Origin: Conoideocrella luteorostrata
Taxonomy: Eukaryota; Ascomycota; Sordariomycetes; Hypocreales; Clavicipitaceae
NCBI GenBank assembly: GCA_032433595.1
Contig: JASWJB010000034.1
Coordinates: 1-64,000 of the forward strand
Direction of reading: 5' to 3'
Length of the DNA: 64,000 nt
The notes beneath the pieces are model-generated. The model did no database searches. It was not told the origin of the DNA and worked only from the letters and a program-made list of their open reading frames with translations. Below are positions 35,544 through 46,321 of the stretch, one piece after another (positions within the stretch are counted from its first letter, which is position 1; every line of letters starts with the position of its first letter). Both the position numbers and the translations under genes were made by a program.

Positions 35544-38054
35544 ATGTCGTTTTTCGGTTTCGACGCTGGGCCCCGTGGCCATAATACCACCGCGCCCGGG
35601 TTTTCGCAAGCCCACGATCCCTTCGCTGGTCTTTCAGGACGTGGCGAAGAAGATGATGCTTTGGACTTCGAGGAGACCTACGACGGACTGGGCGACCGGC
35701 TTGAAGAAACTGGCGATGCATTCAACGATGATACTTTTGGAGGCGAAACATCTGGTACTGGAAATGTTGGAAAAGACTTTGACTTTTTTGGACAGACCGC
35801 CAAGGTTGCTGATGCTATCGAAGAGGAGCACCTCCGATTTAATCGCCAGCAGCCCGCCTCAAGGGCTACGGCAACGTATTCTCAACCCTCAGCCGTGCCT
35901 TCGCAAGAGACCTCGTATTATTCAACCCAGCCAGCTCATAAGCCAGCCCGAACCGGTTATGAGAAATACAGGGATGAGCCATTACCGGACCTCCATGTTG
36001 ACCAGAGTATCTGGGGAATTGGGCCACCCAAGGCCGTATTCCAGCCTCAGCAGCCTGCTACTCAGCCCGCTTCCGCGTCGGCCAGCCGGAAAATCATGAG
36101 TCTCGAAGAAGTTGAAGCTGCTATGCGGAACCAAGGCATAAGACAAGCACAACCTCAGGCTCCTCTCTCAGACCCTGCTATTTTCCAGCAAGGGCCTCCT
36201 GCAGCAGGACCTCAGCAGCCCCTCAAACAACAGGAGCAGCAGCAGCAGGGCCATCTTGGCCATGGACATCCCGTCACTATTTTACAACGACCTCAAAGTA
36301 TCCAGAACCGACCGACAGAGCAGTTGCCTCCTCCACCCCACCAACAGGCACATCAACATGCTCCTCCTGCACAGCCTAGTCAGATCTTGCAGAATCCTCA
36401 CCGTGCTGCTGGAGACTCAACGGCTGCCGGGCTGGCTGGAACTTATGGCCATCGTTCTCAGGCATCAATCCAAGGACTGGCGCAGCTACACGCGCATCCT
36501 CAGATACTGCAAATGTCCGAGGACGAAAAGGCTGCATTCTTGGATCAGGAAACCAAGCGGGCCAAGCGCAATCACAAAATATGGCTTCTGTCTAAAGATA
36601 ACGGACTCATGACCCCTCAAGACAAGAACTTTATCACTCGCATTCAACTGCAACAGCTCGTTTCCGCAACAGGAAACCCTGGAGATCAAAACTCCGACGT
36701 GTCGATCTCCGAAGACTTCTACTACCAAGTCTACAGCCACATCAGAGCTGGCCAGAGGCAAAACCCAAGCCAACCCTTGAGCAACTTTGCACAGACTTAC
36801 TTATTCCAGACCGGGAGCCGTCACGGGGGGATGCGACGTCATGGAAGACCTGCTGAGAACCACATTCAAAGGATGGAACAGCAGGTTCAGAGAGCTGTTG
36901 AAGCGGCTAAGAACAAGCCGAAGAATCCGCAACTAGTCATTGCTGGCAGCTTGGGCAAGATTTCGTTTAGCAACGCTAAAACGCCGAAGCCGCTCCTCAA
37001 TATCAAGCGTCCTGAGAGCGAAAGCCAACGCCCGAGCAACGGCAAGAAATCTCCCGATGCGGAAACCGTACTTGATCGCAAACGAATTTTGCGCAACGTT
37101 GAGAAAGTGTATGATACTCTGATGAAAATTGAAGACCATATTCGCCTTATTCCGCCGCCAATGGCGAATCCCTCTGACCCTGAATTGGAGGTAAAGCACA
37201 AGGAATGGGCTGCCGTATTGGATTCTTATACCGACAAGCTTTGGAACGAGGTGAAGGTCCACGAACCTATCGGCGCAACGGTACCCCATCCCTTTATTGC
37301 CTTCCTCTCTTGTGCCAAGGGAAAGAGAGCCATACCTCGCATCTTCCCTCACTTAACACTTCAACAACGAACAATAGTTTTGACCATGATAATCTACCAT
37401 CTCGACCAGCTTGACGTGGTTCAAGGCGCGGCTGTTACTAGCGGTGAGACGGATCTGAACTCTCGCATGCGCGAGAACATTGAGTTATTCATCTCCACCG
37501 TTATGCCCTCTCTAATGCAATATCTTAACGAGACGGGCTTGGATATTGTCGACGGCGTCCTAAACCTTATTGCTACCAAACTCGACGTCAATCTCGTTGC
37601 TAGAACGAGGATCGGGGTCTCCATGCTCACATTAATTCTCAGCCGTGCTGTACTTTTGAAGCAGACTGGCGCTGGTAATCCAGAGCAGTGGGAGAAATGG
37701 TACGTTGTTGCAAACACCTCAAGTGCATTCGTCTTTGACCATATATATACTGACATGTCCAACAGGGACCAAACCTTTGAGATTCTCTTCACCAAACTTG
37801 AACCATCACTGCCATACATCTTCCCTGGAAGCGTCAACGCTGGAATTGATGTGTACGTCTGGCAATTGCTAGCCGCCATGGGTGTTAGCGCTTCCCACGA
37901 TCAGCAGACCCGACTTGTCCTTGCCGTAAAGGACCGTGTTCTGGACACCGTATCCATGTCCAAGACTCTTCCACCAGCTATGGCTGCCGAGCGACTCGGC
38001 AGCGTGAACCTTTTCATGCGGGCCATCGGCTTGGATGTAGAGCTATTGCAGTAA
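35544..38054 (+). CDS. mRNA decay factor PAT1 (topoisomerase II-associated protein family), 814 aa
   Basis: Scaffold of the decapping machinery that links the Lsm1-7 ring, Dhh1 and Dcp2 in P-bodies and represses translation. It starts MSFFGFDAGPRGHN, the conserved N-terminus. An acidic segment, a Gln/Pro-rich region (about 110-300) and the conserved core follow: KNFITRIQLQQLVSATGN, FYYQVYSHIRAGQRQNPSQ, LGKISFSNAKTPKPLLNIK, then an alpha-helical C-terminal Pat domain (RIFPHLTLQQRTIVLTMII; FTKLEPSLPYIFPG). The 836-codon frame is open throughout, but a 66-nt stop-free intron is likely at 37700-37765 (GTACGT donor, TACTGAC branch box, AACAG acceptor). Removal joins EKW to DQTFEILFTKLEP, leaving 814 residues; retention inserts 22 residues into the helical domain. 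Confidence 0.93.
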   Translation: MSFFGFDAGPRGHNTTAPGFSQAHDPFAGLSGRGEEDDALDFEETYDGLGDRLEETGDAFNDDTFGGETSGTGNVGKDFDFFGQTAKVADAIEEEHLRFNRQQPASRATATYSQPSAVPSQETSYYSTQPAHKPARTGYEKYRDEPLPDLHVDQSIWGIGPPKAVFQPQQPATQPASASASRKIMSLEEVEAAMRNQGIRQAQPQAPLSDPAIFQQGPPAAGPQQPLKQQEQQQQGHLGHGHPVTILQRPQSIQNRPTEQLPPPPHQQAHQHAPPAQPSQILQNPHRAAGDSTAAGLAGTYGHRSQASIQGLAQLHAHPQILQMSEDEKAAFLDQETKRAKRNHKIWLLSKDNGLMTPQDKNFITRIQLQQLVSATGNPGDQNSDVSISEDFYYQVYSHIRAGQRQNPSQPLSNFAQTYLFQTGSRHGGMRRHGRPAENHIQRMEQQVQRAVEAAKNKPKNPQLVIAGSLGKISFSNAKTPKPLLNIKRPESESQRPSNGKKSPDAETVLDRKRILRNVEKVYDTLMKIEDHIRLIPPPMANPSDPELEVKHKEWAAVLDSYTDKLWNEVKVHEPIGATVPHPFIAFLSCAKGKRAIPRIFPHLTLQQRTIVLTMIIYHLDQLDVVQGAAVTSGETDLNSRMRENIELFISTVMPSLMQYLNETGLDIVDGVLNLIATKLDVNLVARTRIGVSMLTLILSRAVLLKQTGAGNPEQWEKWYVVANTSSAFVFDHIYTDMSNRDQTFEILFTKLEPSLPYIFPGSVNAGIDVYVWQLLAAMGVSASHDQQTRLVLAVKDRVLDTVSMSKTLPPAMAAERLGSVNLFMRAIGLDVELLQ

Positions 38055-38751
38055 AACAAATATGAAACCAAATCAGGCAATAAAAAATTGATACATTTCC
38101 AAATGGGGAAAGAAAAAAGGGACCGAAGCATATGTATTTGCAAAAGATATAGGGTCTACTATCATTTTACTGGGAGTTTTACCCGACAAATGTGGGCTAG
38201 GATCTGTTTCGGGAGACTCAACGAGTTGAAATTGGTTTGCCATAAAGTGGACACCGTGCCGACTGGGAATGGAAGTATAGATGGAACCTTGCAGCAGAGA
38301 TCGGCTGTGCTAACTTTTTTTTTGTTTCATAATCAGTTGCTGTTTCTGTCTTCTTGTTTTGGTCCGCGAAAAGAATCTTTTTGTACATTATGAAGCATGG
38401 GGACGGATGCTGATTTTGATCATTCGTCATGGTATGTCACTGGCATGATGATGGCAGCAGCCTTGAGCATGATGACATGAGGAAAGGCGGGTTGGAGAGC
38501 CGGTGTCTTGGGCATGTGTAAAAATCAAGCTCTATTTCCCCCCTTGTGAAACATTATAACTAACTTGCTACATATTTTGTTCTTCGTGTGAAAACCCGCC
38601 TCCCAGCGGATTGAAAAATGACCTTTACGCCTTGTTTTATGCAGTTACGCGTTCTCTTTTTGCTTCGTCCTTGACCTCCCTCCCCACCCAAATAAAAACA
38701 AAAATAAAAACAAGAATAAAAATAAAACGTCACTATCAACCATTACGCCTC
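38055..38751. other. Convergent intergenic region (PAT1 / RPC5)
   Basis: 697 bp of 3' flank. Next to the RPC5 stop there is a repetitive A-rich tract, 38690-38727, built on units like AATAAAAACA. It contains AATAAA on the plus strand, so it could serve PAT1. No gene seen. Confidence 0.6.
38690..38727. repeat. A-rich imperfect tandem repeat (AATAAAAACA-like)
   Basis: About four 10-nt units with small changes, ending 25 bp from the RPC5 stop codon. Confidence 0.8.
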
Positions 38752-39972
38752 TTAATCAATGTTAATTGCTTTTGAAGGTGCTTTCGCCCGACTACCCCTT
38801 CTCGCAGCAGTAGCGGCACCACCCCTTGGCCTCGCTTTAGTTTTTCTTCCCTCATCGGTAGCAGCAGCGTCAACCCTCGGTTCTTTCTTGACCTCCGGCT
38901 CAGGCTCGGGCTCAGGATCAGGCTTCACTATCCCACTAACAGCCTCCAGCATCTGCTTATCTCCCCACTTCGAGCCAAACCTCGGCACTAAATCCTCCAA
39001 GTCCTTCTCTGCCGGCTCCCCTTCCTTGGTTTCTCCTTCGTCTGCCGGTGCCAGCGCGTCATCCTTGGCCTGTAGGAATAAACTGTCATTGTAGACATCC
39101 CATGCGGCTTCTTCGTTTTCATCTGTATACCGCATCTTGCGCCAATTCTCTGTCTGAACGAACCGTAGCCGATCTGCCATTGTTTCTGCAGCTACGGATT
39201 CCCCATCAGCTGTGTTCTTGATGGTCATGTGAATAGCTCGGGCAGCCGTGGATGAGGACCCGGCCGATTCCTTAGATGCGGAGGCTGAGGCATTCCTTTC
39301 CTGTTGTGTGGCTGCATCAAGATGGTGGAGCTGGGGTCTGAGGTGGACGAGGGATGAGACGGGCGTGAGATGGAGGTTTTCTGTGGTGGAAATTTTGTAA
39401 GCATATCAAGCTGGCTTGGGAAAAGGGGAAAAGCTGGGCTGGGCAGACTTACTGCCTTGGAATACTCCAACCATGTACTGAACCTCATCTGTATCGGGAT
39501 ACTGGCCTCCCAGAGTTTGCTTCTTGAGCACCTTGTCCTGGCGGACCGCCTCATTCCAGTCCAAGTACTGGTCGTCGTCTTGCTCGCCCTTCTTCTTGCC
39601 TCTCTGCTGGACGGCGCCGAAGCCAAATCCACCTGCTAGGCCGTGACTGCCTCCATTCTTAGCCGCCATTGATGACTGGAGGATGCGGCCCCAGTTGAGG
39701 CCCTTTTCGCGATCGTATGCGGTTGTGTTGTCGAGGGGCATGTCAACTTCTACCATGCCTGACTGGGCTTTGAGGCGAAGTTCGGTGGGGGGCGGTCGAG
39801 GGGTATTGTCGGTTCGGTTGGGCTGTTGGAGGACGAGGAGGCGACGGCCTAGGGGGAGGGCTGGGTTGAGATAGACGGGGTAGCTGGCGGTGATGGGATC
39901 GTCGTCTCCGATATCGATATCGACATCGACATCGACATCGACATCGACGTCCATTTTGTCGAGGGCGCCCAT
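38752..39972 (-). CDS. RNA polymerase III subunit RPC5 (Rpc37, Sin-N domain), 382 aa
   Basis: Subunit of the RNA polymerase III TFIIF-like subcomplex, acting in tRNA and 5S gene initiation and termination. Exon 1 is 39972-39453 and exon 2 is 39380-38752, with a GTAAGT donor and a CACAG acceptor; the frame closes at 383 codons. Family features: DPITASYPVYLNPALPLGRR near the start, then LRLKAQSGMVEVDMPLD, the MVGVFQG and KNLHLTPVSSLVHLRPQL junction across the intron, and RLRFVQTENWRKMRYTDENE. The N-terminus carries an unusual VDVDVDVDVDIDI run encoded by a hexanucleotide repeat. The C-terminus has a PEPEPEPE stretch and a basic Ala-rich tail (KARPRGGAATAARRGSRAK). A second Met (residue 7) is an alternative start. 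The NPC2-like gene lies upstream on the same strand. Confidence 0.9.
39911..39953. repeat. Hexanucleotide repeat (GATGTC on the coding strand) coding VDVD
   Basis: On the plus strand it reads GACATC units with variants. It lies inside the RPC5 coding region and encodes alternating Val/Ile-Asp at residues about 8-19. Being a multiple of six, length changes would not shift the frame. Confidence 0.9.
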
Positions 39973-40499
39973 TGTCGGTGGTTGTGATGTTTCCGACGGG
40001 GCTGGATAAGTTTAGAAGAGACTGCTGAAAAGGAACAGCTTTTCTGCGAATATGATGGTCTAGTTGTATTGCCAATGCATGCCGAAAGATATCATGCGAG
40101 AGCGTTGAGTGGTTGCGTAAAGGTGGGATGGAGAAATTTCCTGGCGGAAAAAGAAGCTCTTATCTTATCGCATCAGCGGGAGAAGTTCAACCCCACGTTC
40201 GGGTAGGTGGGTTACGACAGACACCCTGCGTCTGATACTCACATATAAGAGCGAAATATTGCCAGCTTGAGCATTTTTACTTTGAAAAATGAAGCAATTT
40301 TGATAGCTAGGAACAGAAAACAACGTAAATATTTAGAGGTGTAGTAGAACAATACCGTTTTCATCTGACTACTAACTACCTAACTGCTTTCCATGCATAA
40401 ACCATCTGCAGTCAAGCCGTCTCTGAATTATTGCAAAAGCCAGCAATTGAAACAATAAAAATTCCAGACCACATTGCTCATTTTATAGCAAAGCATTGC
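39973..40499. promoter_or_regulatory. Promoter region of RPC5 / 3' flank of NPC2-like gene
   Basis: 527 bp between two minus-strand genes. No coding frame or named element recognised. Confidence 0.5.
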
Positions 40500-41019
40500 C
40501 TACTTGATCTCCACCGGGAACGCCGTGCAAATCAACATCTCGTCCTTATCAGTTACCAACTGTAGCTCAACGCCGATCTTAGTCTTTGGATATGAGGCCT
40601 CAATGGGAATCTCGATCTTGAGAGTCTGCTGCGATCCAGATGAAGACGGACACCTGAGCCCCCATTTGCCGCAAGCATCAGGCGGCGACAATGGGAAGGG
40701 AACCTTGAGAATGTCGACGATGCCGGATAGTCTGACTGAAGCGCTCTCGAAGGCGGCGACGCTGACAAAGGTGGCTTCTATGGTGGCCGTTTGGCCGGAT
40801 GTGAATATGCAGACGGGGCTGGAGGCGGGGCAGTTGGCGATGCGGATTTGGATAAATTTGGCCGTGCTTCCTGTTTATGTTTATTACTGTTAGGTGAGAA
40901 GGTCTGTATGGACGGAGAGGTGGGAGGCGAGAGAAACACTTGCCGCAGTCTTGGAGTATCGCGGCGTGAGTAAGCCCGCCCAGGTGGGCAAGCATGAGCA
41001 GGAAGAAGGGGATTCTCAT
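40500..41019 (-). CDS. NPC2-like ML-domain lipid-transfer protein, secreted/vacuolar, 148 aa, GC-AG intron
   Basis: MD-2-related lipid-recognition protein of the fungal NPC2 / phosphatidylglycerol-phosphatidylinositol transfer protein type, expected to carry sterol or phospholipid in the vacuole lumen or secretory route. Exon 1 is 41019-40944: signal peptide MRIPFFLLMLAHLGGLTHA, then AILQDCG. Exon 2 is 40870-40500. The 73-nt intron (40871-40943) has a GCAAGT donor and an AACAG acceptor. Only this GC donor keeps the frame, giving DCGSTAKFIQIRIANCP; the nearby GTGTTT would shift it. Six cysteines match the ML pattern: DCG, ANCPASSPVC, PDACGKWGLRC and LIC. The motif LKVPFPLSPPDACG is typical. 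Length (about 129 residues after signal cleavage) fits the fold. A GC donor is rare but well known in fungi. Confidence 0.88.
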
Positions 41020-41560
41020 TTTCCGGGTAATTACAGAGCTGGGGTGACTGCAGGTGAATATCTCACGAGGGAAGTTAAACTAGCGGTAGGAAAAGAAAAG
41101 ATTCGGACTGGGTAGAGCAAAGGCAATAATATATTGGTATTTGAAGGGTTGTCAGTGCTACTGCATGCATCGTGTATACCTGTCCAACAGTTGTGTTTGT
41201 GCCTAGTGCCCAGCTTGTGATCTGGTCTCGAGGATATCTGTGAAACTGCCGAACCGAGACTGTTCATCTGTAGTACGTGAGTGTATCCCCATAGCTGGTG
41301 CGGACATCGTCGAGTTGCATTTTGTGGTGTGCTACGGAATCAAACATGTGCTTGGCGGGCAACGTAGGCCTGCGTTTGCGGGACAAGGCGTCATCAAAGC
41401 GAGGAAACGGTGTAGAGGCAGTGTTACGGCAGATTTGTCAATGTCTTTCGTCACGCAATTGGGATGTTTCGGGAAAGTTATGTATGTGTGGACTTTATCG
41501 CGATGAAGGAAATGGAGGAGCTTGGAGATTTTTGGCTGGAAGTTCCCGGGCTGCAAATGA

Positions 41561-41579
41561 ACAATCGATAATCGATTGT
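41561..41579. repeat. 19-nt inverted repeat, arms ACAATCGAT / ATCGATTGT
   Basis: Perfect 9-bp arms around a single A, followed by another GTCGATTG. It resembles a protein-binding palindrome; the factor is unknown. Confidence 0.8.
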
Positions 41580-43048
41580 CGATTGGACCAACAGCAAACC
41601 TCGGGAAAATCTCCGTGTGGCGGAGCCGCGTTAATTGACCATTCAAGAACCAGTCGGCACACATGTGCAGCCTTTCCTTGTTTGCTCCCTGTTCCGTACT
41701 ATACAAGCATTGGTTCTGTGCTGGGGGGTTGAAGGGTGGGGAGGTTGTTGAACCTCATCGCAGCTGTGTTGCGGCTGGCATGTGATAGACGGAGTCATAC
41801 TTGTACTAGCAGTTGTATTTTATCATTAATATCGATGCTTTACTAGTATTTAACCATGCCAAGAAAACAAGCGACAGGGTCCCTGGGCCAATGGGGTCCG
41901 TCTACCAGTCGATCATATCAGAGTTTCTTTACTCCTTCAATAGTATTGTGAAATAGGCACTTACTACAAGTAGTTGTAAGTTGATGGAAAATGGGTATTT
42001 GCCCGGGGGAGAATGGCGCATCTTCTTTCATTATCACTTCAATCCCGTCTTCGTAGTGGTGACGAGCTGACAGGACTGAGTTTTCTCTCCGACACCCCAC
42101 AAAGAAGAGCTTGTAGCTTTGCGACGACACATGCTGTGCAGTGACACGATGGCATTCTATATTTCCTCTTTAATATCACCTCGACAACTTGATAACTTTA
42201 CGCATCTCCATAGTTATGCATATTCCCTGCTATGAAGGAGCGTTCAGTCTTAAGAATATGTATCACCTGGTGCACCCCAAACTGTTCATGCCAAGAAATA
42301 GGATGATCAACATGGATTATTTCAGAAAACCCAAGCCAATGTGCCCTAGCTTATCTTGTCATCCAGTCTTCCCTGTTTTTCAAGTACCAAAGCGAAGAGA
42401 CGCGATATCTCTTTCATGACAGGGTCAGAAGCTGCTTTACGCATAAAATGAGCTTGGATATTCTCTCTCAGCATTTTTTCGTCTCACAGGGAGCAAAATA
42501 ATAAGGACAGAAACCCGCATGGCACAGCTGCTTACAGCTAGAATTTTTAGGCGGTGGATAGGCCTTGCGATTCGTTCGCAACAACGCAATGGGTTATGTT
42601 TCGAGCGTCGCTCGATGAAACTCTCTATAGCTTTCAGCGGAAAGACCCTTTTACCATGATTTTGCATTTCAGGATCAATCTCCACGTCAAAACAATTTCC
42701 ATTGATAGAAAAATCCCACTTCATGATACTAGAGCGAAGGAGTAAAGACTCCCTCATAAAGGAGATGATAGTCTTCCATGAGCGGTGGTTGAACCTCGGC
42801 CGGCATCGGCATCGACGGCAAGATACACGTCCATATCGTTGGCAAGGGAATCATAACAAGATCATCTAAGCAGAACACCAGATGTATAAGATGCTTTCGC
42901 TGGGTCATTGTCAGTCGACCGTTCGGATTATTATTCCAAGAGCATCTGCTTGGTCGACCGGGCGCAGCCTTGACTTGACAACCCTTCACTCAGGCTGCAC
43001 CTGAAGCAGCGGTTTACATTCATTGGCCACAACTTGCTGGGTTATAAT

Positions 43049-43075
43049 GATCACGACACTGTGGCTATCGTGATC
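43049..43075 (-). terminator. Possible 3' hairpin of APH-like gene
   Basis: Arms GATCACGA (43049-43056) and TCGTGATC (43068-43075) with an 11-nt loop, 46 bp beyond the stop codon of the minus-strand gene. Fungal polyadenylation does not need hairpins, so a role in transcript ends is only a guess. Confidence 0.3.
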
Positions 43076-43120
43076 TGAAGTATTTGTAAAGAACATGGCT
43101 TTGTATAGAATGGGTGCTCT

Positions 43121-44452
43121 CTAGCTCTCCACATTGTATTTCTTTAGCATGCCCTCCACAATACGTATGTTCTCTGCCCAAAACTCCCATTTTTGGGCCT
43201 TTGATTTTTCCTTGGGGCAGTATTCAGGTCGTAAGAAGAGAGCAAATCGGAACCATTCCATAAAGTCCCTTACTCCCTGGCTCTCCCAACGAGCCTTCCA
43301 TTTAGGAATAGCATCCCAGAATGCGCTGCGAAGCTCGTCCGCGTGCGGATACTCGGCTCCAAAGCCATTCGGAGCTCCCATACGAAAGAGCATTTCGATG
43401 CATGAATGAGCCGCCAAAAACGGAGCGCTCGCGCAGAGCTCCCAGTCGATGATGGCTTTGATCTCCTTGTGGTTATCCTCTGCTACGAGCACATTGTGAA
43501 GACCCATGTCAACGTGGAGAGCAGCGATGGGGCATTCCTCTACGGTTTGGGGAATTCGATCCAGTCTATTGTCGACAAATGCTTGGATAGCGGCCATGTA
43601 TTCGTCCTTGTAGTCATCAATGCCACTTGTTCTTCCCAAACTGGAAACAGCATGCCGAAGCCGACCTTTGAGCCATTCACGCACAGACGTGAACGGCCCT
43701 CCCAGAGAAAAATGCCGGTCAGGTCCAACAGCAAGGCTAATTCTGCCGTTGTTGTCGGTAGCAATCAGTTCACCGATCTGGCGAGGCGATGGAAGGGGTA
43801 GGTCCCAGCAAGCTTGCCAAGCCAAGGCTATCTTGTGGACAAGTTCAAGCTGGTCAGTATGAGGCATGTCGGAATAGATTCGCTCTGCCAAAACCCCAGG
43901 CACGAGTTGTGTTATCTGCCTTCCGAAACCTGTAGACTGTTGATGCTCTGCCTCACCTGGTATAGAATAGACGGCAGCCATGGGTATTGAGCCAGGCGTA
44001 CTGTTGGCATGAACAAACTTCATGAAGGCATCCATGGAAGCGACGTTGCCGTGAAAGCGCAGCTGGACAACACAAACAATTTCAGGTTTGTACATCACAG
44101 TTACTTTGTATGAAGTACTGAAACCCCCGTCTGTGAATCTACGAGAGGATGCAATTTCTTCGCCTGTTGCAGCCAAAACGGCTTTTTGGAGCTCCTCGTC
44201 CGTGATCTCGATCTTTTTTGGAGTTGATGGCTGTCCACTTTGTCGATTGATCTCGATCTGGTACCTATCAAGAAATTCCGGTAAATGGTCAAGAGGCTCA
44301 AGCGCCGCTGAAAAGGTAAAGGAACTGTCCGTGGTGCGCATCAGGGCGTAATCAACAGCCAATCCCTTCGTAGCGCCAATCACGCCCGAATAGACGTATT
44401 TAAGTAGAGCATCCGCTGCCTGAAACTGGTCCATAGGGGCGGATGAAGTCAT
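43121..44452 (-). CDS. Aminoglycoside-phosphotransferase-fold (APH family) protein, 443 aa
   Basis: Kinase-like-fold protein of the APH/choline-kinase superfamily that is abundant in filamentous fungi. The substrate is unknown, and antibiotic resistance should not be assumed. Single exon. The N-terminal ~85 residues hold no known motif. A nucleotide-binding lobe follows (RRFTDGGFSTSYKVTVMYKP). The catalytic loop is ALHVDMGLHNVLVAEDN (Asp of the HxDxxxxN motif with its Asn), and the metal-binding site is KAIIDWELCASAPFLAAHS (Asp of the DFG-equivalent IDWE). Both lobes look intact, so the protein could be active. The ATG at 44452 lies before SSAPMDQFQAADALLKYVY; a second Met is six codons later. 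No partner gene suggests a pathway. Confidence 0.85.
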   Translation of the reverse strand: MTSSAPMDQFQAADALLKYVYSGVIGATKGLAVDYALMRTTDSSFTFSAALEPLDHLPEFLDRYQIEINRQSGQPSTPKKIEITDEELQKAVLAATGEEIASSRRFTDGGFSTSYKVTVMYKPEIVCVVQLRFHGNVASMDAFMKFVHANSTPGSIPMAAVYSIPGEAEHQQSTGFGRQITQLVPGVLAERIYSDMPHTDQLELVHKIALAWQACWDLPLPSPRQIGELIATDNNGRISLAVGPDRHFSLGGPFTSVREWLKGRLRHAVSSLGRTSGIDDYKDEYMAAIQAFVDNRLDRIPQTVEECPIAALHVDMGLHNVLVAEDNHKEIKAIIDWELCASAPFLAAHSCIEMLFRMGAPNGFGAEYPHADELRSAFWDAIPKWKARWESQGVRDFMEWFRFALFLRPEYCPKEKSKAQKWEFWAENIRIVEGMLKKYNVES

Positions 44453-46321
44453 TTTGCTGGATTGTACAAGTTACTGACAGGCACAAGAAATAATATACAT
44501 TAACTTTGGTGTGGAATGGACATTTATTAGACATAGCCACGCCAGGATAACGCAGTTGGTTATGTACTTTATACACCGCTACTTGGTGGCCCCTATGGAT
44601 ATGGGTTTTATTTCGCCCGGAGGTTAGTTCCGGGAGGACCTAACAGAAAACCTATTTATATATATCACAACCTGGTTTGGTCATATCACACCTCGATCCC
44701 CCACGAAGTTTTCCAATACACATTCCCAGCCTACATTGTCGTCTCTGACAGGCCAGCTTGAAGACCAGTTTTCCAAGTGTTCAGCATCCTATCATCAGCA
44801 GCTGAAGCACGGTCTGCCATGTTAAACCCAATGTGACATGGATGCTCATGCACTCTACGGAGTACGCTGGGTGTGTTTGGAAAACTAATCAGCCAATTAC
44901 ACAATACGTGGTTGGGACATGGAGCTAGCACGAGCATGAGATAGTTCGGATTAATTGACTTCGGCTTTCTTATATAATAACTCAAAGTAGACTCGCATCC
45001 CTTTGCGTTTTAAATTGTATTAATTAAAGCAAGTCTAAAGTGAAGGGAGCTGATAGGGCCTTCGGTACCTATGGCTGTAATATTTCACGGGTACCCGTGG
45101 GAATTATATAAGTCGTATTCCCTATTAACCTATTTAGGGGCAATGCAGCAGCTATTTAGTGCTAGACGTTGCTCGTAATCATGCTCTTGCAGCCCCAAGT
45201 GTTCCCCGGCGGCGACGCATCTTTGCGTGTGGCCGTTCCACTCGTGCCCAAGGGCTGGAGGTCCAACTCTTCCGGCGACGCGGCAACAGAAACATGTACT
45301 CCATAACTAGAGCATAGTGCATGCCGTACGACTCACCAGAAGCAGTTATCCACCTCGCCTACCTTCGCCTCCAGAATCCAGGGTGGCTCGACTTTTCTGC
45401 TCAGGAGCAGTCTGCTTGTGGAAGTGACCGAACGGCCGGGGTGGAGGTCGGTTGGTTGACAGAAACGTGTGCAATGTGGCAGCCCTACTCTAAGCCCGCC
45501 CCGGTACATATCTGACCCGTTAAGTGGTCCGTGCATTGTGCCAGATGCCCCCGGCCTGATATTTCGTATTATACAAGTCGTTCCTTGCTGTCACCCCGAG
45601 AAGTGACGCTGTGAGCCTGGAGGCAAGTGACGGCGCGAAGCAGACGATGGCAAATTCCAAAGTCGTCTACTAGTACTCCCCGATTTGGTTGGGTTGCGGT
45701 GCTGTTACGGAGCCTCTGGCAGCACTTGTGTGCGCTTGTACGGAGTACTAGTAGGAGACTTGTAGGCACTTATAGGCTTGGCCCCGTATCCGCCTAGGGT
45801 GACCTTTCAGCCCCCTGCCTTCCCTGCAGGATGACCCTGTTCCCCGTACGGGCAGGCACTCAGCCTCAGGCAATGCCCCCCTGTGGCCAATGAAAGACTG
45901 TCGCATGGCATGCCATGGCACTTGACATCATGGGTCTTAATTTAACTACCTCTTACGACGGAGGAGGCGCTCTCTGCCTTGCTTCTCTTTCCCGCATCCT
46001 TCCTTCACCAGGCTGACAGCCACGGTCCACTTTGGCTGGCTGTGGTATTGACGGCGGTAGTATGTAGTGCTGACCGTGGTACGGAGTACTTGCGTTGAGA
46101 ATAAGTGAAAAAACTGGCCACGCTCCCCCAAAGTAACAATCTACAATACAGTTTTTTTTTTTCGTTGTCTCGGCCTTTGTCATTGTGGAACAAGTTGTTT
46201 GTGTCGGCCTCCTGTGACAGTAGTCTTACAGTCCTCTCTCCCAGTCTCTCCATCTTACACTCACACACACAAGCAAACGGGCAAACGGTCAAACGGTCAA
46301 ACAGTCAAACGTACGACAAGC
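44453..46321. promoter_or_regulatory. Divergent spacer, APH-like / LITAF-domain gene, 1.9 kb
   Basis: No gene supported. TACGGAGTA words are at 44856, 45739 and 46080. Just before the LITAF-domain start there is an 8-nt tandem repeat (46274-46310), likely in its leader. Confidence 0.6.
46274..46310. repeat. 8-nt tandem repeat (CAAACGGT-like) in LITAF-gene leader
   Basis: About four to five units with single-base changes, ending 11 bp before the start codon at 46322. Confidence 0.85.

Larger units (their letters stand above)
41020..43120. other. Intergenic region, 2.1 kb
   Basis: No gene supported; frames up to 144 codons (41298-41732) lack recognisable features. It holds a perfect 9-bp-arm inverted repeat at 41561-41579. 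A potential hairpin at 43049-43075 (8-bp arms, 11-nt loop) lies just downstream of the stop codon of the minus-strand APH-like gene. Confidence 0.55.

Noticed and set aside
35470..36099. 209-codon frame overlapping the PAT1 start in another frame
   Set aside because: Same strand but a different frame; PAT1 has clear homology features there and this frame has none.
43121..44452. Idea that the APH-fold protein is an antibiotic-resistance gene
   Set aside because: Fungal genomes carry many such proteins with unknown substrates, and nothing in the context suggests resistance or recent transfer.
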